The position numbers and the translations under genes were made by a program. Below, piece by piece: positions 30,370 through 40,190 of a stretch of DNA of 64,000 nucleotides. Under the pieces are notes generated by a model. The model made no database searches. It had not been told where the DNA came from and saw only the letters and a list, made by a program, of their open reading frames with translations. Positions within the stretch are counted from its first letter, which is position 1, and every line of letters begins with the position of its first letter. The stretch covers positions 1 to 64,000 of the forward strand of contig NZ_JAGGLT010000016.1 of the NCBI RefSeq assembly GCF_017874545.1, in the 5' to 3' direction. Source of the DNA: Thermoanaerobacterium butyriciformans. GTDB lineage: Bacteria; Bacillota; Thermoanaerobacteria; Thermoanaerobacterales; Thermoanaerobacteraceae.

Positions 30370-30480
30370 CTCTTTAAAAACAATCAGATTATTACTTATA
30401 TATATTCTACAATAAAATCAAAATTCCTCCTAATATACCATAATTATCCTATTATTTTATTATTGAAATAAAAAGCTATT

Positions 30481-30927
30481 TTACCTATAAATTTCAGGTA
30501 TTCTTATACTTAGAGAATCAATGGTTCCATCTTTAATCATTTCTTTAAGTCCTTCAGGATATATATCATATTTGTCAAATTCAGAAATATCTATCCACTT
30601 AACATCTTTTATCACTTGTTTGTCTTCAGGCATATCCGGATCAAAACCCAATCGCAAATCTCCACCAACAATTGAACATCTAAAATACGTTGCGTAGTAA
30701 ATGCTGTATTCCTCAAGATAGCATACACTATCTGCAATAATATCATAACCCGTTTCTTCTTTGCATTCTCTTATCAGTGCATCAACGCAAGACTCATTCT
30801 CCTCAACTCGTCCACCAGGAAAAACCCATCCAATCTCATTTTCCACCTGATGTTTAACAAGTAAAACTTTATTGTCATTAATAATTACAGCTCTTGATAC
30901 TAATAAACACGCTCTTAGATTACCCAT
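30481..30927 (-). CDS. NUDIX hydrolase
   Basis: This 148-residue protein has a complete Nudix box, FPGGRVEENESCVDALIREC continuing KEETGYD, fitting G-x5-E-x7-R-E-x2-E-E-x-G (residues about 37-60). Family members hydrolyse nucleoside diphosphate derivatives; the substrate is unknown. It lies 17 bp after rsmG and so is probably the last gene of the mnmE-mnmG-rsmG unit. Confidence 0.92.
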   Translation of the reverse strand: MGNLRACLLVSRAVIINDNKVLLVKHQVENEIGWVFPGGRVEENESCVDALIRECKEETGYDIIADSVCYLEEYSIYYATYFRCSIVGGDLRLGFDPDMPEDKQVIKDVKWIDISEFDKYDIYPEGLKEMIKDGTIDSLSIRIPEIYR

Positions 30928-30944
30928 AATATTTATCCTTTCAC

Positions 30945-31667
30945 TTAAAGTGGTATTTTTTCAATTAATTTTGGCTTTCTAGGATATTTCATATCTGTAG
31001 TACCAAATTTTCTTATCAAAAGCAGATTATGAACAATATCCGTATAAGGCAATGTTACTTCAAAAACATCTTCTATATTACTCTTTAAAATATTTAAAGC
31101 ATTATTAGACATTGCTATCTCCTCATCTACATTTGAGCCTTTATATGCAATTAAATATCCATCAATTTTAACAAATGGAATGCAATACTCAAGTAATACA
31201 TTTAATTGTGCAACAGCTCTTGACAATGATATATCGAATTTTTCTCTTAAAAAATTATCCTTTCCTAAGTCTTCTGCACGCCCATGTATTATCTCTACAT
31301 CATTTAGATGTAATTGCTGTACTAATTCATTTAAAAAAACAGTTCGCTTTTTTAATGAGTCAATAATAGTCAATCTCAAAGAGGGATAAATAATTTTAAG
31401 AGGTATAGATGGAAATCCAGCACCTGCACCTACATCTATTATCTTTTCATTGCCATTTATCTTTTTACAAATTTTAGCTGTTAAGCTATCCAAAAAATGC
31501 TTAATGACAACATCCCTTTCTTCCGTAATGGCTGTCAAATTCATTTTTTGATTCCATTCCAGAAGAAGATCATAATATTTTATGAATTGTTCCACATGGA
31601 ACAGTTGGAGATTAACTCCTAATGATTCTGCTCCACTTATTAGTAAATCAATATTGTCTTTCTTCAT
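30945..31667 (-). CDS. rsmG: 16S rRNA (guanine-527-N7) methyltransferase
   Basis: This 240-residue SAM-dependent methyltransferase has motif I IDVGAGAGFPSIPLKI (near residue 72) and the basic segment SRAVAQL. It methylates G527 of 16S rRNA. It starts three bases after the mnmG stop codon. A parS-like palindrome lies within codons 22-27, encoding the LFHVEQ peptide. Confidence 0.97.
   Translation of the reverse strand: MKKDNIDLLISGAESLGVNLQLFHVEQFIKYYDLLLEWNQKMNLTAITEERDVVIKHFLDSLTAKICKKINGNEKIIDVGAGAGFPSIPLKIIYPSLRLTIIDSLKKRTVFLNELVQQLHLNDVEIIHGRAEDLGKDNFLREKFDISLSRAVAQLNVLLEYCIPFVKIDGYLIAYKGSNVDEEIAMSNNALNILKSNIEDVFEVTLPYTDIVHNLLLIRKFGTTDMKYPRKPKLIEKIPL
31588..31603. promoter_or_regulatory. 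parS-like palindrome, copy 2 (inside rsmG)
   Basis: TGTTCCACATGGAACA is the exact reverse complement of the copy at 29508-29523, 2.08 kb away. It lies in the coding sequence of rsmG, a known position for parS in other bacteria. Confidence 0.7.
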
Positions 31668-31670
31668 AAT

Positions 31671-33542
31671 CTATCTCCTTGACTGCAAATAAATTAAAAT
31701 TACAGATATATCAGCAGGTGATACACCTGATATCCTAGATGCCTGTCCCACAGAAGTCGGCATTATACTTTTTAACTTTTGCTTTGCCTCAATGCTTATA
31801 CCTTTTATATCATCATAATTTATCCAAGAAGGTATCTTTTTGTTTTCTAACGCCTTAAATTTCTCCACTTGTTCCAACTGTTTCTTTATATATCCTTCAT
31901 ATTTTATATTAATATCGATCTGCTCTGCTACATCATCTCTTATATCTTCAGGTCTATCCTTGTCAATTAACTTAGATGAAATATAATCAATCTCAGGCCT
32001 TTTTAGTAAATCATACATGGTAATCCCTGTCACAATTGGTGAACTTCCTTTAGATTTTAAATATTCATTGACAAAATCACTTGGAACAATCATTGCGTTT
32101 TTCAATCTTTCCATCTCTTCTTCATACTGAATTTTTTTCTTCAAAAACCTTTCGTACCTTTCATCATCTACAAGTCCAATTTGCCTTCCCTTTTCAGTCA
32201 ATCTAAAATCCGCATTGTCCTGTCTCAATATAAGTCTGTATTCAGCTCTTGATGTCAGCATTCTATAAGGTTCATTTGTACCTTTTGTAACAAGGTCATC
32301 AATTAAGACACCTATATACGCTTCAGATCTATCTAATATAAAAGGCTCTCTATTTAAAAGCTTCATAGCAGCATTTATACCTGCCATCAAACCCTGCGCA
32401 GCAGCTTCCTCATAACCAGATGTTCCATTTACCTGACCTGCAAAAAACAATCCTGATATTGTCTTTAATTCAAGTGACTGCTTTAACTGTGTAGGATCAA
32501 TGCAGTCATACTCAATGGCGTATCCAGGCCTCATAACTTTTACATTTTCAAGTCCTTTTATTGTCCTTAAAAATTCAATCTGAACATCCTCAGGCATGCT
32601 AGAAGACATGCCTTGTACGTACATCTCATTGGTATTCCTTCCTTCAGGCTCTATAAAAAGCTGATGTCTAGGTTTGTCTGGAAATTTAACAACTTTATCT
32701 TCTATAGAAGGACAATACCTTGGTCCAACGCCTTTAATTTCACCACTGTAAAGTGGCGACCTGTCTATGTTTCTCATTATAACCTCATGTGTCTTACTAT
32801 TTGTATACGTAAGCCAGCATGGGATTTGTTCCACATTTATTTCATCATGCAAATATGAAAAAGGTTTTATTTTTTCATCACCAGGCTGAATTTCCATAGC
32901 ATCAAAATTAATAGATTTTTTATCTACACGAGCAGGTGTACCTGTCTTAAACCTCATCAATTTTATATTAAGTCTCTCTAAACATTTGGACAATTCATTT
33001 GCAGGAAACAATCCATTAGGACCACCGCTATAACTTACATCGCCAATTATAATTCTTCCCCTTAAATAAGTACCTGTCGTTACAATACATGACTTACACA
33101 TATATCTTGCACCATTTTTTGTAATTACACTTTTCACTTCACCATTTTCTACTTCAATATCAACAACTTCAGCTTGTTTTATGTCGAGATTCTCCTGCTT
33201 TTCAAGTGTATACTTCATATTAAATTGGTATCTTTTTTTATCAGACTGAGCTCTTAATGCCCTTACAGCAGGCCCTTTGCTGGTATTTAAAGTCCTTTCC
33301 TGTATCAAAGTTTCATCTGTATTTATGGCCATTTGTCCCCCCAGTGCATCAATCTCTCTTACAAGATTTGTCTTGGCAGGGCCTCCTATTGCAGGATTAC
33401 ACGGCATTAACGCAATCGAATCTAAATTTATTGCAAACGCAACTGTTTTAAGTCCAAGCCTAGCCGTGGCTAAAGCTGCTTCACACCCTGCATGCCCTAA
33501 ACCTATAACAGCAACATCATATGATCCAGCATCGTATATCAT
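31671..33542 (-). CDS. mnmG: tRNA uridine-34 modification enzyme MnmG
   Basis: This 623-residue FAD enzyme works with MnmE to make cmnm5 or nm5 groups on wobble uridine. The FAD motif [12 protein letters not shown] starts near residue 13. [17 protein letters not shown] and the catalytic-region CPSIED are visible, and the C-terminal helical domain ends with [14 protein letters not shown]. It follows mnmE by 8 bp and precedes rsmG by 3 bp. Confidence 0.98.
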   Translation of the reverse strand: MIYDAGSYDVAVIGLGHAGCEAALATARLGLKTVAFAINLDSIALMPCNPAIGGPAKTNLVREIDALGGQMAINTDETLIQERTLNTSKGPAVRALRAQSDKKRYQFNMKYTLEKQENLDIKQAEVVDIEVENGEVKSVITKNGARYMCKSCIVTTGTYLRGRIIIGDVSYSGGPNGLFPANELSKCLERLNIKLMRFKTGTPARVDKKSINFDAMEIQPGDEKIKPFSYLHDEINVEQIPCWLTYTNSKTHEVIMRNIDRSPLYSGEIKGVGPRYCPSIEDKVVKFPDKPRHQLFIEPEGRNTNEMYVQGMSSSMPEDVQIEFLRTIKGLENVKVMRPGYAIEYDCIDPTQLKQSLELKTISGLFFAGQVNGTSGYEEAAAQGLMAGINAAMKLLNREPFILDRSEAYIGVLIDDLVTKGTNEPYRMLTSRAEYRLILRQDNADFRLTEKGRQIGLVDDERYERFLKKKIQYEEEMERLKNAMIVPSDFVNEYLKSKGSSPIVTGITMYDLLKRPEIDYISSKLIDKDRPEDIRDDVAEQIDINIKYEGYIKKQLEQVEKFKALENKKIPSWINYDDIKGISIEAKQKLKSIMPTSVGQASRISGVSPADISVILIYLQSRR

Positions 33543-33550
33543 TTAAGCAC

Positions 33551-34927
33551 CTACTTTCCAACACAAAATCTTTCGAAAATTTCATTTATCAAATCTTCAT
33601 TAGCAGTTTCACCAGTTATCAAACCAAGATTATCAATAGCAGCATTTAAATCTATAGATACAAAATCCTCTGTTAAACCGCTTTCTATTGTATTAAGACA
33701 AGACATTAAATTTTCTTTAGCTTTTAATAAAGCGTCTTTATGCCTCATATTTGTTAAAAGAAATTCATTGTTTGATAGTCCATTCTCCATCACCATACTG
33801 TATACAGTATTTTCCAGAACATCAAACCCTTCTTTTGTAACAGATGATAAACTTATATATTTTTCATTTGAAATTCTTCTGATTTCATTCAAGTCTATCA
33901 TAGATGGCAAATCGATTTTATTTAAAACGTACAAAACATTCTTATCATCAATTATACTCAGTATTTCATAATCTTCCTTCTCCAAAGGTCTTGAATTGTC
34001 AAAAACAAAAATAATAAGGTCTGCCTTATTAATTGCTTCCATACTTCTTTCTACACCTATTTTCTCTACTAATTCATCAGTATCTCTGATACCTGCTGTA
34101 TCAATAAGCTTTATCGGTATCCCTTTTATATTCAAATACTCCTCAATTATATCCCTAGTCGTACCAGGTATATCAGTTACAATTGCTCTATTTTCATTTA
34201 AAAGTGCATTTAGTAGCGAAGACTTGCCTACATTAGGCTTACCAATTATGGCTGTATTAAGTCCTTCTCTTATTATCCTTCCTTTTTCTGATGAATCTAA
34301 TAATTCATCAATTTTTTTAATTGCATTTTTAATTCCATCTATCAATTCACCATCATTGAATATCTCTACATCTTCATCAGGAAAGTCCATCAGTGCAAAT
34401 ATATGTGCAATGAGTGCAACTAAGTCCTTCTTTATTTCATTTATTTTATCTTTAACACTGCCACTTAACTGCATTACAGCGTATTTATTTGAAAGAGCCG
34501 TCTTTGACCTTATTATATCTATAACCGCTTCCGCCTGTGACATATCAATTCTTCCATTTATAAAAGCCCTCTTTGTAAATTCACCGGGTTCAGCAAGTCT
34601 TGCACCATTTTTTAAAACCAATTCTAAAATCCTCTTGGCAGGTACATAACCACCGTGACAATTTATCTCTACAATATCCTCTTTTGTGTAAGTGTGTGGG
34701 CTCTTCATTACATTAACAAGCACTTCATCATATACTTCATTAGATTCGCTATCGCAAATAAAGCCATAATGCACAGTATGGCTTCTCACGGTTTTTAAAT
34801 CTATATTTCTTTTAGATTTGAATATGCCAGAAACTATTTTTATAGCATCACTGCCACTTATTCTTATAATCGAAATACCTGCTTCACCAACAGCAGTAGA
34901 TATTGCTGCAATCGTATCATCTATCAT
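33551..34927 (-). CDS. mnmE: tRNA modification GTPase MnmE
   Basis: This 458-residue GTPase has a folate-binding N-terminal domain, a helical domain, an inserted G domain and a C-terminal catalytic FCVGK. The G motifs are [14 protein letters not shown] (near 224), DTAGIRDT and NKID. It partners MnmG in wobble-uridine modification. ATG at 34927 begins [18 protein letters not shown], typical of the family. Confidence 0.98.
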   Translation of the reverse strand: MIDDTIAAISTAVGEAGISIIRISGSDAIKIVSGIFKSKRNIDLKTVRSHTVHYGFICDSESNEVYDEVLVNVMKSPHTYTKEDIVEINCHGGYVPAKRILELVLKNGARLAEPGEFTKRAFINGRIDMSQAEAVIDIIRSKTALSNKYAVMQLSGSVKDKINEIKKDLVALIAHIFALMDFPDEDVEIFNDGELIDGIKNAIKKIDELLDSSEKGRIIREGLNTAIIGKPNVGKSSLLNALLNENRAIVTDIPGTTRDIIEEYLNIKGIPIKLIDTAGIRDTDELVEKIGVERSMEAINKADLIIFVFDNSRPLEKEDYEILSIIDDKNVLYVLNKIDLPSMIDLNEIRRISNEKYISLSSVTKEGFDVLENTVYSMVMENGLSNNEFLLTNMRHKDALLKAKENLMSCLNTIESGLTEDFVSIDLNAAIDNLGLITGETANEDLINEIFERFCVGK

Positions 34928-35000
34928 ATTAAACCACCAAACTTTCCAATCTTAAATATGATAATATATCACTAATCATTATTTTACAATATGGTAAAAG

Positions 35001-35024
35001 AAAAAATACCCTTGTCTTGGGTAT
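35001..35024 (-). terminator. Terminator after jag
   Basis: On the minus strand ATACCC and GGGTAT form a 6-bp stem with a 7-nt loop, followed directly by TTTTTTCTTTT. It begins at the jag stop codon and separates the rpmH-jag unit from mnmE. Confidence 0.75.
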
Positions 35025-35645
35025 CTACTTCAAAGATATTGTAACTCTCCTATTTGGCTCCTCGCCTTCACTAAATGTTTCTATATCAGGGTCATCCTGC
35101 AAAGCTAGATGAATTATCCTTCTCTCATTTGCATTCATCGGCTCTAATGTAATGCTCCTATTTTCTTGCTTGACTTTTTTTGCTATTTTATTTGCCAAAT
35201 TTATCAGTATCTTCTCTCTCTTGGCACGATAATTTTCCGCATCTAACAAAATCCTCTTATGTATACCTTCTATATTTTTTTTGTTAGCTACTAACGAAGT
35301 CAAGTATTGAAGAGAATCCAATGTTTCACCTCTATATCCTATTAGAAGTCCAACTTCATTTCCCTTCAAATTCACCAATATGCTATTGTCTTTTTCATCA
35401 ATATCATATTCTACATCTATTCCGATCAACTTGATTATTCCATCTAAAAATTTTTTGACATTTTCCTTTACAACGTCCTTAACAATAATCTTAACTATAG
35501 CTTGTTTTCCCAGTAGGCCCAGAAATCCTTTACTGCCTTCATCTATTACTTCTATATCTACCATATCTCTAGAAATACCTAGCTCTATAAGTCCGGCATT
35601 GATAGCCTCTTCAACTGTTTTTCCTGTTTTTATTATTTCCCTCAT
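35025..35645 (-). CDS. jag: RNA-binding protein Jag/KhpB
   Basis: This 206-residue protein has an N-terminal Jag domain (1-50, TGKTVEEAINAGLIELGI), a KH domain (about 70-145, GLLIGYRGETLDSLQYL) and a C-terminal R3H domain (EPMNANERRIIHLAL near 165). KhpB/EloR proteins bind RNA and influence cell elongation. Its start overlaps the yidC end by 35 bp, a conserved arrangement. Confidence 0.96.
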   Translation of the reverse strand: MREIIKTGKTVEEAINAGLIELGISRDMVDIEVIDEGSKGFLGLLGKQAIVKIIVKDVVKENVKKFLDGIIKLIGIDVEYDIDEKDNSILVNLKGNEVGLLIGYRGETLDSLQYLTSLVANKKNIEGIHKRILLDAENYRAKREKILINLANKIAKKVKQENRSITLEPMNANERRIIHLALQDDPDIETFSEGEEPNRRVTISLK

Positions 35646-36267
35646 TTGAAGACTCTCCCTTCATTGATTCGGTAGGTCTTAAGAAGAAATATTGCTGAGC
35701 TATCTGAAAAATGTTGCTTGTAACCCAATATATTCCTACACCTGCCGGTAAAGAAACAGTTATCCAAATCATAAAAGCTGACATGATAAGATTCATTGAT
35801 TTTTGGCTGTTATCTGTCTGTATCATCGCAGAAGAAATATACGTCGTAATACCAGACAATATTGGCAATATAAAGTAGGGATCCTTATCAGCTAAGCTTT
35901 TTAGCCATAAAAATGATGCAGTACTAAATGCCGGATAATTCCTAAGCATAGCAAAAAGCGGCCAAAGTATTATAAGCGGCAACAGCATCGGTAGACAACC
36001 ACTCATAGGATTAACATTTTTCTCTTTATAAAGCTTCATCATTTCCTCATTTAACTTTTGAGGATCCTTTGCATATTTTTTCTTTAAATCTTCCACTAAA
36101 GGATTTATCTCTTTCATCTTTTTCATTGTTCCCATCTGTTGAACGTAAAAAGGCAAAAGAACAATTCTAATTAAAATCGTAAAAATAATTATAGCAACAC
36201 CATAATTTCCAACAAAATCATATATAAACTTTAGTAACTGGCCAAGGTACATACCAATTGCTGCCAT
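35611..36267 (-). CDS. yidC: Membrane protein insertase YidC/SpoIIIJ
   Basis: This 218-residue insertase of the short Gram-positive type has about five helices. The conserved groove arginine is in the first helix of the core (FTILIRIVLLPFYVQQMGTM), and the cytoplasmic hairpin reads MKEINPLVEDLKKKYAKDP. It inserts membrane proteins alone or with Sec; the Bacillus homologue SpoIIIJ is needed for sporulation. No classical lipobox is seen at the N-terminus, unlike many Gram-positive homologues. Confidence 0.96.
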   Translation of the reverse strand: MAAIGMYLGQLLKFIYDFVGNYGVAIIIFTILIRIVLLPFYVQQMGTMKKMKEINPLVEDLKKKYAKDPQKLNEEMMKLYKEKNVNPMSGCLPMLLPLIILWPLFAMLRNYPAFSTASFLWLKSLADKDPYFILPILSGITTYISSAMIQTDNSQKSMNLIMSAFMIWITVSLPAGVGIYWVTSNIFQIAQQYFFLRPTESMKGESSNEGNNKNRKNS

Positions 36268-36282
36268 TTTAAACCTCCTAAA

Positions 36283-36492
36283 CTATTTTACAGGATCATA
36301 TCCACCCGGATTAAATGGATTGCATCTTAATATCCTCCACAAAGCCATAATACCACCTTTTAAAACACCATACTTTTTTATAGCGTCTATAGCGTATTGA
36401 GAACAAGTCGGATAAAATCTACACGATTTTGGCTTCATAGGAGATATAAATTTCTGATAGAATCGTATTAAATATATAAAAATGTATTTCAT
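36283..36492 (-). CDS. yidD: Membrane protein insertion efficiency factor YidD
   Basis: This 69-residue basic protein has the invariant family core [20 protein letters not shown] followed by SQYAIDAI, and GGYDPVK at the end. YidD aids membrane protein insertion. It lies between rnpA, whose stop codon overlaps its start by one base, and yidC. Confidence 0.96.
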   Translation of the reverse strand: MKYIFIYLIRFYQKFISPMKPKSCRFYPTCSQYAIDAIKKYGVLKGGIMALWRILRCNPFNPGGYDPVK

Positions 36493-36827
36493 TATTTATT
36501 CACCATATAAAGAGAAGATTTTGTTAACAGTCTCCTCATAGCATTTCCTACCATATAGAAATCTGCCTCAATAATCTTATTTCTTGCAATAAAAATAATG
36601 TCATATCCTTTAAATAAATCGCGATCCAATAACCTAAAATTTTCATATAACAATCTCTTATAGCGGTTTCTAATTACGCTCTTACCTACTTTTTTGCTTA
36701 CCGAAAAACCAACTCTATTGATTCCCAAATTATTTTCTAAGTAATACATTACAATGTACTGGTTTGAAATAGATTTACCGTATCTATAGACATTTTTAAA
36801 ATCACTACTTCGTTTTATCTTAACCAT
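36492..36827 (-). CDS. rnpA: Ribonuclease P protein component
   Basis: This 111-residue basic protein starts [19 protein letters not shown] and contains the signature [19 protein letters not shown]. It binds RNase P RNA and assists 5' processing of tRNA. I chose ATG at 36827. The GGAGG SD is about 14 bases upstream, longer than usual, but an earlier in-frame ATG at 36866 lies inside a terminator hairpin. It overlaps yidD by one base. Confidence 0.95.
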   Translation of the reverse strand: MVKIKRSSDFKNVYRYGKSISNQYIVMYYLENNLGINRVGFSVSKKVGKSVIRNRYKRLLYENFRLLDRDLFKGYDIIFIARNKIIEADFYMVGNAMRRLLTKSSLYMVNK

Positions 36828-36852
36828 ATCATGTATATAAACCTCCGATTGC

Positions 36853-36875
36853 AAAAAAGGCCTCATTAAGGCCTT
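36853..36875 (-). terminator. Intra-operon terminator between rpmH and rnpA
   Basis: On the minus strand AAGGCCT and AGGCCTT form a perfect 7-bp stem with a TAATG loop, followed by a run of T residues. Partial termination here would make more rpmH than rnpA mRNA. Confidence 0.75.
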
Positions 36876-36877
36876 CC

Positions 36878-37012
36878 TTATGCTGTCAACCTATGTCTAC
36901 CCTTTCTTCTTCTTCTTTTTAAAACATTACGACCATTTTTAGTAGACATCCTTTTTCTAAATCCATGTTCCTTTTTTCTGTGCCTTACTTTTGGCTGATG
37001 TGTACGTAACAC
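36878..37012 (-). CDS. rpmH: 50S ribosomal protein L34
   Basis: This is the 44-residue bL34: [18 protein letters not shown] continuing [20 protein letters not shown]. The start is GTG at 37012, chosen because AGGAGG lies seven to eight bases upstream and the length equals the family norm. An ATG at 37072 in the same frame would add 20 residues not seen in L34. It is the first gene of rpmH-rnpA-yidD-yidC-jag. Confidence 0.96.
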   Translation of the reverse strand: MLRTHQPKVRHRKKEHGFRKRMSTKNGRNVLKRRRRKGRHRLTA

Positions 37013-37049
37013 TACTACACCTCCTAAAACCTTAAAAATGCTAATAAGA

Positions 37050-37078
37050 TTATATCGTTTATTTATTTGCATGTCAAT
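37050..37078 (-). promoter_or_regulatory. Consensus sigma-A promoter of rpmH
   Basis: On the minus strand TTGACA (37078-37073) and TATAAT (37055-37050) are perfect consensus hexamers separated by exactly 17 bp. Transcription would start about 30 bp before the rpmH start codon. Confidence 0.9.
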
Positions 37079-37080
37079 AA

Positions 37081-37501
37081 ATTAATCCATTAATGTTATT
37101 AACATATTAAAAAGTTTTATTCATACGTTGTTGATAAATTTTATTTTTTTATTGATAATGTGTTAATAATTTGATATCATATAATCGAAGTTGTTAATAA
37201 GTAAAAGAATTTATTCATATAGATATTTAGTTATTCACAGGTTGTGTATAAATCTGTGAATAACTTGTTATTATTTCATTTTTTTCTTATACATTAAAAT
37301 TATATTTAAGGTTTTTTAAGCCTTTTTATATAAATTTTTATAAACAAAATTTTATACACAGTATATTTATAACTAAAAAACAATGATACATTGTTGATAT
37401 TTTTTTGCCTTTTAAACAAACTTTATCAACATTTATCCGATATAAACATAAATAAACTAATTTTTATCAACAGCTTGTTTATATTTGTAGGAGGTCACAA
37501 A
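37081..37501. other. Origin region upstream of dnaA (DnaA-box cluster)
   Basis: This AT-rich gap of over 400 bp between divergent rpmH and dnaA carries many DnaA-box-like 9-mers. TTATTCACA lies at 37231-37239 and its reverse at 37255-37263. TTATACACA lies in reverse at 37243-37251 and forward at 37352-37360. TTATTAACA-type boxes are at 37096-37104, 37161-37169 and 37192-37200, and TTATCAACA-type at 37129-37137, 37423-37431 and 37464-37472. The tight trio at 37231-37263 is the core. Together with the cluster after dnaA it makes a bipartite oriC. No gene is seen. Confidence 0.85.
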
Positions 37502-38833
37502 ATGTATGAAGATTGTTACACATTGTGGGATGCAATATTTGAAAAATTAAAAAGTGAGTTGACGTCTACCAGTTATACAACTTGGCTTGTTCATTTAAAG
37601 CCAGTTGCTCTTTTAGACAATATACTGGTACTATCAACTGTCAATGTATTTACCAAAAACATAATAAACGGAAGATACTTAAACGTAATATACGATGCAG
37701 CAAAATCTATTACTAATAAAAACATAGAAATAAAAATAGTCTCCGAAGATGAAGATGAGTATAAAAAAATAAAGGAAACAGTCCAGTATAAAAACGACAA
37801 AGACAAAATTGTTTCTACTATGCTGAATCCTAAATATACATTTGACACATTTGTGGTTGGAAACAGCAACAAACTGGCTCATGCTGCATGTTTAGCCGTA
37901 GCTCAATCACCTGCAAGGGCATATAATCCATTATTTATATATGGGGGGGTTGGCCTTGGCAAAACGCATTTAATGCATGCAATAGGCCATTTCGTACTAG
38001 AGCACAACAGCAATACAAAAATAATGTATGTTACATCTGAGACATTTACAAATGAACTAGTTAATTCTATAAAAGATGACAAAAACGAAGAATTTAGAAA
38101 TAAATACAGAAGTATGGATATTCTCCTGATTGATGATATACAATTCATCGCTAAAAAAGAAAGGACACAGGAGGAATTCTTCCACACATTTAATACATTG
38201 TACGAAGCGAATAAACAGATCATAGTTTCAAGTGATAGACCTCCAAAAGAGATACCAACACTTGAAGACAGATTAAGATCTCGATTTGAATGGGGACTCA
38301 TAGCAGATATTCAGCCGCCAGATTTTGAAACAAGGATAGCTATCTTAAAGAAAAAAGCGCAAAATGAAAACTTAAATATACCTGATGATGTACTTATATA
38401 TATAGCAGAAAAAATTCCTTCTAACATAAGAGAATTAGAAGGTGCACTAATAAGAATCGTTGCCTTTTCATCACTTACAAAGGCAAATATCGATCTTGAT
38501 CTTGCAAAGGATGCACTAAAAGACATAATATCAAACAAAGTTAGAAAAATAACGGTTAAATTAATACAAGAAGAAGTATGTAAATATTACAACATAAAAT
38601 ACGAGGATTTTATATCGAAAAAAAGAACGAAGACAATAGCATTTCCAAGGCAGATTGCAATGTACTTAGCCCGTGAAATGACTGATTTGTCATTACCAAA
38701 GATAGGTGAAGAATTCGGTAAAGATCATACTACAGTGATACATGCGTACGATAAAATTTCAAACGACATTAAAGAAGATGAGTCTTTAAATAAACAGATA
38801 GAGGAACTTAAAAAACGAATAAAGGGATTTTAA
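37502..38833 (+). CDS. dnaA: Chromosomal replication initiator DnaA
   Basis: This 443-residue AAA+ initiator has domain I (1-85, [14 protein letters not shown]), a short linker, and the AAA+ domain with Walker [17 protein letters not shown] and Walker [11 protein letters not shown]. Domain IV contains the DNA-binding signature [14 protein letters not shown]. It binds the DnaA boxes flanking its gene and opens oriC. ATG at 37502 is preceded by TAGGAGG; an in-frame upstream start would add 37 non-homologous residues. Boxes upstream suggest autoregulation. Confidence 0.98.
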   Translation: MYEDCYTLWDAIFEKLKSELTSTSYTTWLVHLKPVALLDNILVLSTVNVFTKNIINGRYLNVIYDAAKSITNKNIEIKIVSEDEDEYKKIKETVQYKNDKDKIVSTMLNPKYTFDTFVVGNSNKLAHAACLAVAQSPARAYNPLFIYGGVGLGKTHLMHAIGHFVLEHNSNTKIMYVTSETFTNELVNSIKDDKNEEFRNKYRSMDILLIDDIQFIAKKERTQEEFFHTFNTLYEANKQIIVSSDRPPKEIPTLEDRLRSRFEWGLIADIQPPDFETRIAILKKKAQNENLNIPDDVLIYIAEKIPSNIRELEGALIRIVAFSSLTKANIDLDLAKDALKDIISNKVRKITVKLIQEEVCKYYNIKYEDFISKKRTKTIAFPRQIAMYLAREMTDLSLPKIGEEFGKDHTTVIHAYDKISNDIKEDESLNKQIEELKKRIKGF

Positions 38834-38979
38834 CATATCCACGTTGATAAACTGTTAATAACATTATTTTTTTTGAGCTTGTTGATATTGTTAATAATTT
38901 TCTACTGTTTAAACAAATTTATTAACAAATGTCGAAGCTTGTCACTACGGATATTAAAATACTTTTTCACATATTAACA
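38834..38979. other. DnaA-box cluster between dnaA and dnaN
   Basis: This part of the 223-bp dnaA-dnaN gap carries TTATTAACA-type boxes at 38853-38861 and 38889-38897 (reverse) and 38919-38927 (forward), a degenerate ATATCCACG at 38835-38843, and ATATTAACA at 38971-38979. The last box directly precedes the DnaA-trio array. Confidence 0.75.
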
Positions 38980-38983
38980 AGCT

Positions 38984-39040
38984 CTATTATTACTACTACT
39001 ATTTTTATATATATTCTTATTTTTATAAAATATGCTTAAA
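38984..39040 (+). other. DnaA-trio array and duplex unwinding element
   Basis: Six consecutive triplets CTA-TTA-TTA-CTA-CTA-CTA (38984-39001; TAG/TAA on the other strand) are followed by an AT-only stretch with TATATATAT. A DnaA-box-like 9-mer lies four bases upstream with a short GC-containing spacer. This is the layout described for the Bacillus basal unwinding system, in which DnaA filaments capture trios on one strand. The likely opening site is just before dnaN. Confidence 0.8.
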
Positions 39041-39056
39041 AAGGAGCGAAAACTTT

Positions 39057-40169
39057 ATGAAATTTTCTTGCGATAAAATTTCATTATTAAATGCAGTAAA
39101 TAAAGTTATAAAGGGGGTAACCCCCCGTACCACCCTGCCTATTCTCCAAGGAATACTTTTAACTGCAAAAGACAATAAATTAGTCATGTATTCAACAGAT
39201 ATGGAAATAGGTATCGAATGTAAAGTTGATGCTGAAATTGTCGAAGAGGGAAGTATTGTCGTTTCATCGAAAGTATTCTCTGATCTCGTAAGAAAACTTC
39301 CAGAAGACACAATTTACTTTACAACTGACCAAGATTATATAGTGAATATAAAGTGCGGATTGTCAGAATTTACAATATCAGGTAATTCATCTGAAGAATT
39401 TCCTGATATACCGGAAGTTTTAAAAGAAATAACTTTTAGTATAAATCAAAATGTCTTAAAAGAAATGATTAAAATGACTTCATTTTGTGTGGCACAAGAT
39501 ATGACAAGACCTGTTTTAACAGGAATACTAATGGAGATAAACAAAAATACGATAAATATGGTAGCACTAGATGGATACCGCATGGCAATAAAAAAATATA
39601 TATCAGAAGATCTTTTGTTAAAAAGATTTGACGACTTTAGTGTTGTCATACCGGGTACGACTGCAAATGAGCTTGTTAGGATAATGGAAGATAATGATGA
39701 TAATGTGTATGTGTCTTTCACAGGTAATCAGATTTTATTTGAAATTAATGATACAAAAGTTATATCAAAGCTTCTGGATGGGAATTATATGAATTATAAG
39801 GCAGTCATTCCAAAAGACTTTAAGTCGATAGTCATTATCGAAAAAGATGATTTAATAGGTGCCATAGATAGGGCATCGCTATTAGCTTCAAATAAAAGCA
39901 ATTTGATAAAGTTCACTTTTAATGAAAAGGAACTTATTATATCATCAAATTCAGAAAAGGGAAAGATGTCTGAACGTGTGAATATTGATATTGAAGGAAA
40001 TCTGATAGAGATCGCATTTAACTCCAGGTATCTACTAGAAGCATTGAGGGTGATTGATTCTGAAAAAATTAAAATGAATATGATAAACAGCATTAACCCT
40101 ATGATAATAACTCCTGTAGAAGATGATGATTATCTATACATGGTGTTGCCTGTAAAATTAAATGGTTAG
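39057..40169 (+). CDS. dnaN: DNA polymerase III beta sliding clamp
   Basis: The protein has 370 residues and three similar clamp domains. It starts MKFSCDKISLLNAVNKVIKG with RTTLPILQGIL and TDMEIGI in the first domain, and ends MVLPVKLNG. The ring dimer tethers polymerase to DNA. AAAAAGGAG lies upstream of ATG at 39057. It is followed 21 bp later by the S4 gene and then recF. Confidence 0.98.
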   Translation: MKFSCDKISLLNAVNKVIKGVTPRTTLPILQGILLTAKDNKLVMYSTDMEIGIECKVDAEIVEEGSIVVSSKVFSDLVRKLPEDTIYFTTDQDYIVNIKCGLSEFTISGNSSEEFPDIPEVLKEITFSINQNVLKEMIKMTSFCVAQDMTRPVLTGILMEINKNTINMVALDGYRMAIKKYISEDLLLKRFDDFSVVIPGTTANELVRIMEDNDDNVYVSFTGNQILFEINDTKVISKLLDGNYMNYKAVIPKDFKSIVIIEKDDLIGAIDRASLLASNKSNLIKFTFNEKELIISSNSEKGKMSERVNIDIEGNLIEIAFNSRYLLEALRVIDSEKIKMNMINSINPMIITPVEDDDYLYMVLPVKLNG

Positions 40170-40190
40170 TAATTGAAGGGATTAGATATT

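Noticed and set aside
32828-32838. TGTTCCACAT half-site resembling parS inside mnmG
   Set aside because: Only one arm matches; the second half (TTATTTCATC) does not, so it is likely coincidental.
33996-34649. 217-codon plus-strand ORF opposite mnmE
   Set aside because: It is a reverse-frame shadow of a highly conserved gene, of low-complexity hydrophobic/Ser composition and without a ribosome-binding site. The same holds for the long antisense ORFs in cphA and opposite ribE.
37391-37501. N-terminal extension of DnaA from 37391
   Set aside because: It runs through origin sequence, has no homologous residues and lacks an SD; ATG 37502 has a strong one.
38930-38936. TGTCGAA, a Spo0A-box-like heptamer between dnaA and dnaN
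   Set aside because: A single 7-mer is too short to support a site; no second box or strong extended match is nearby.
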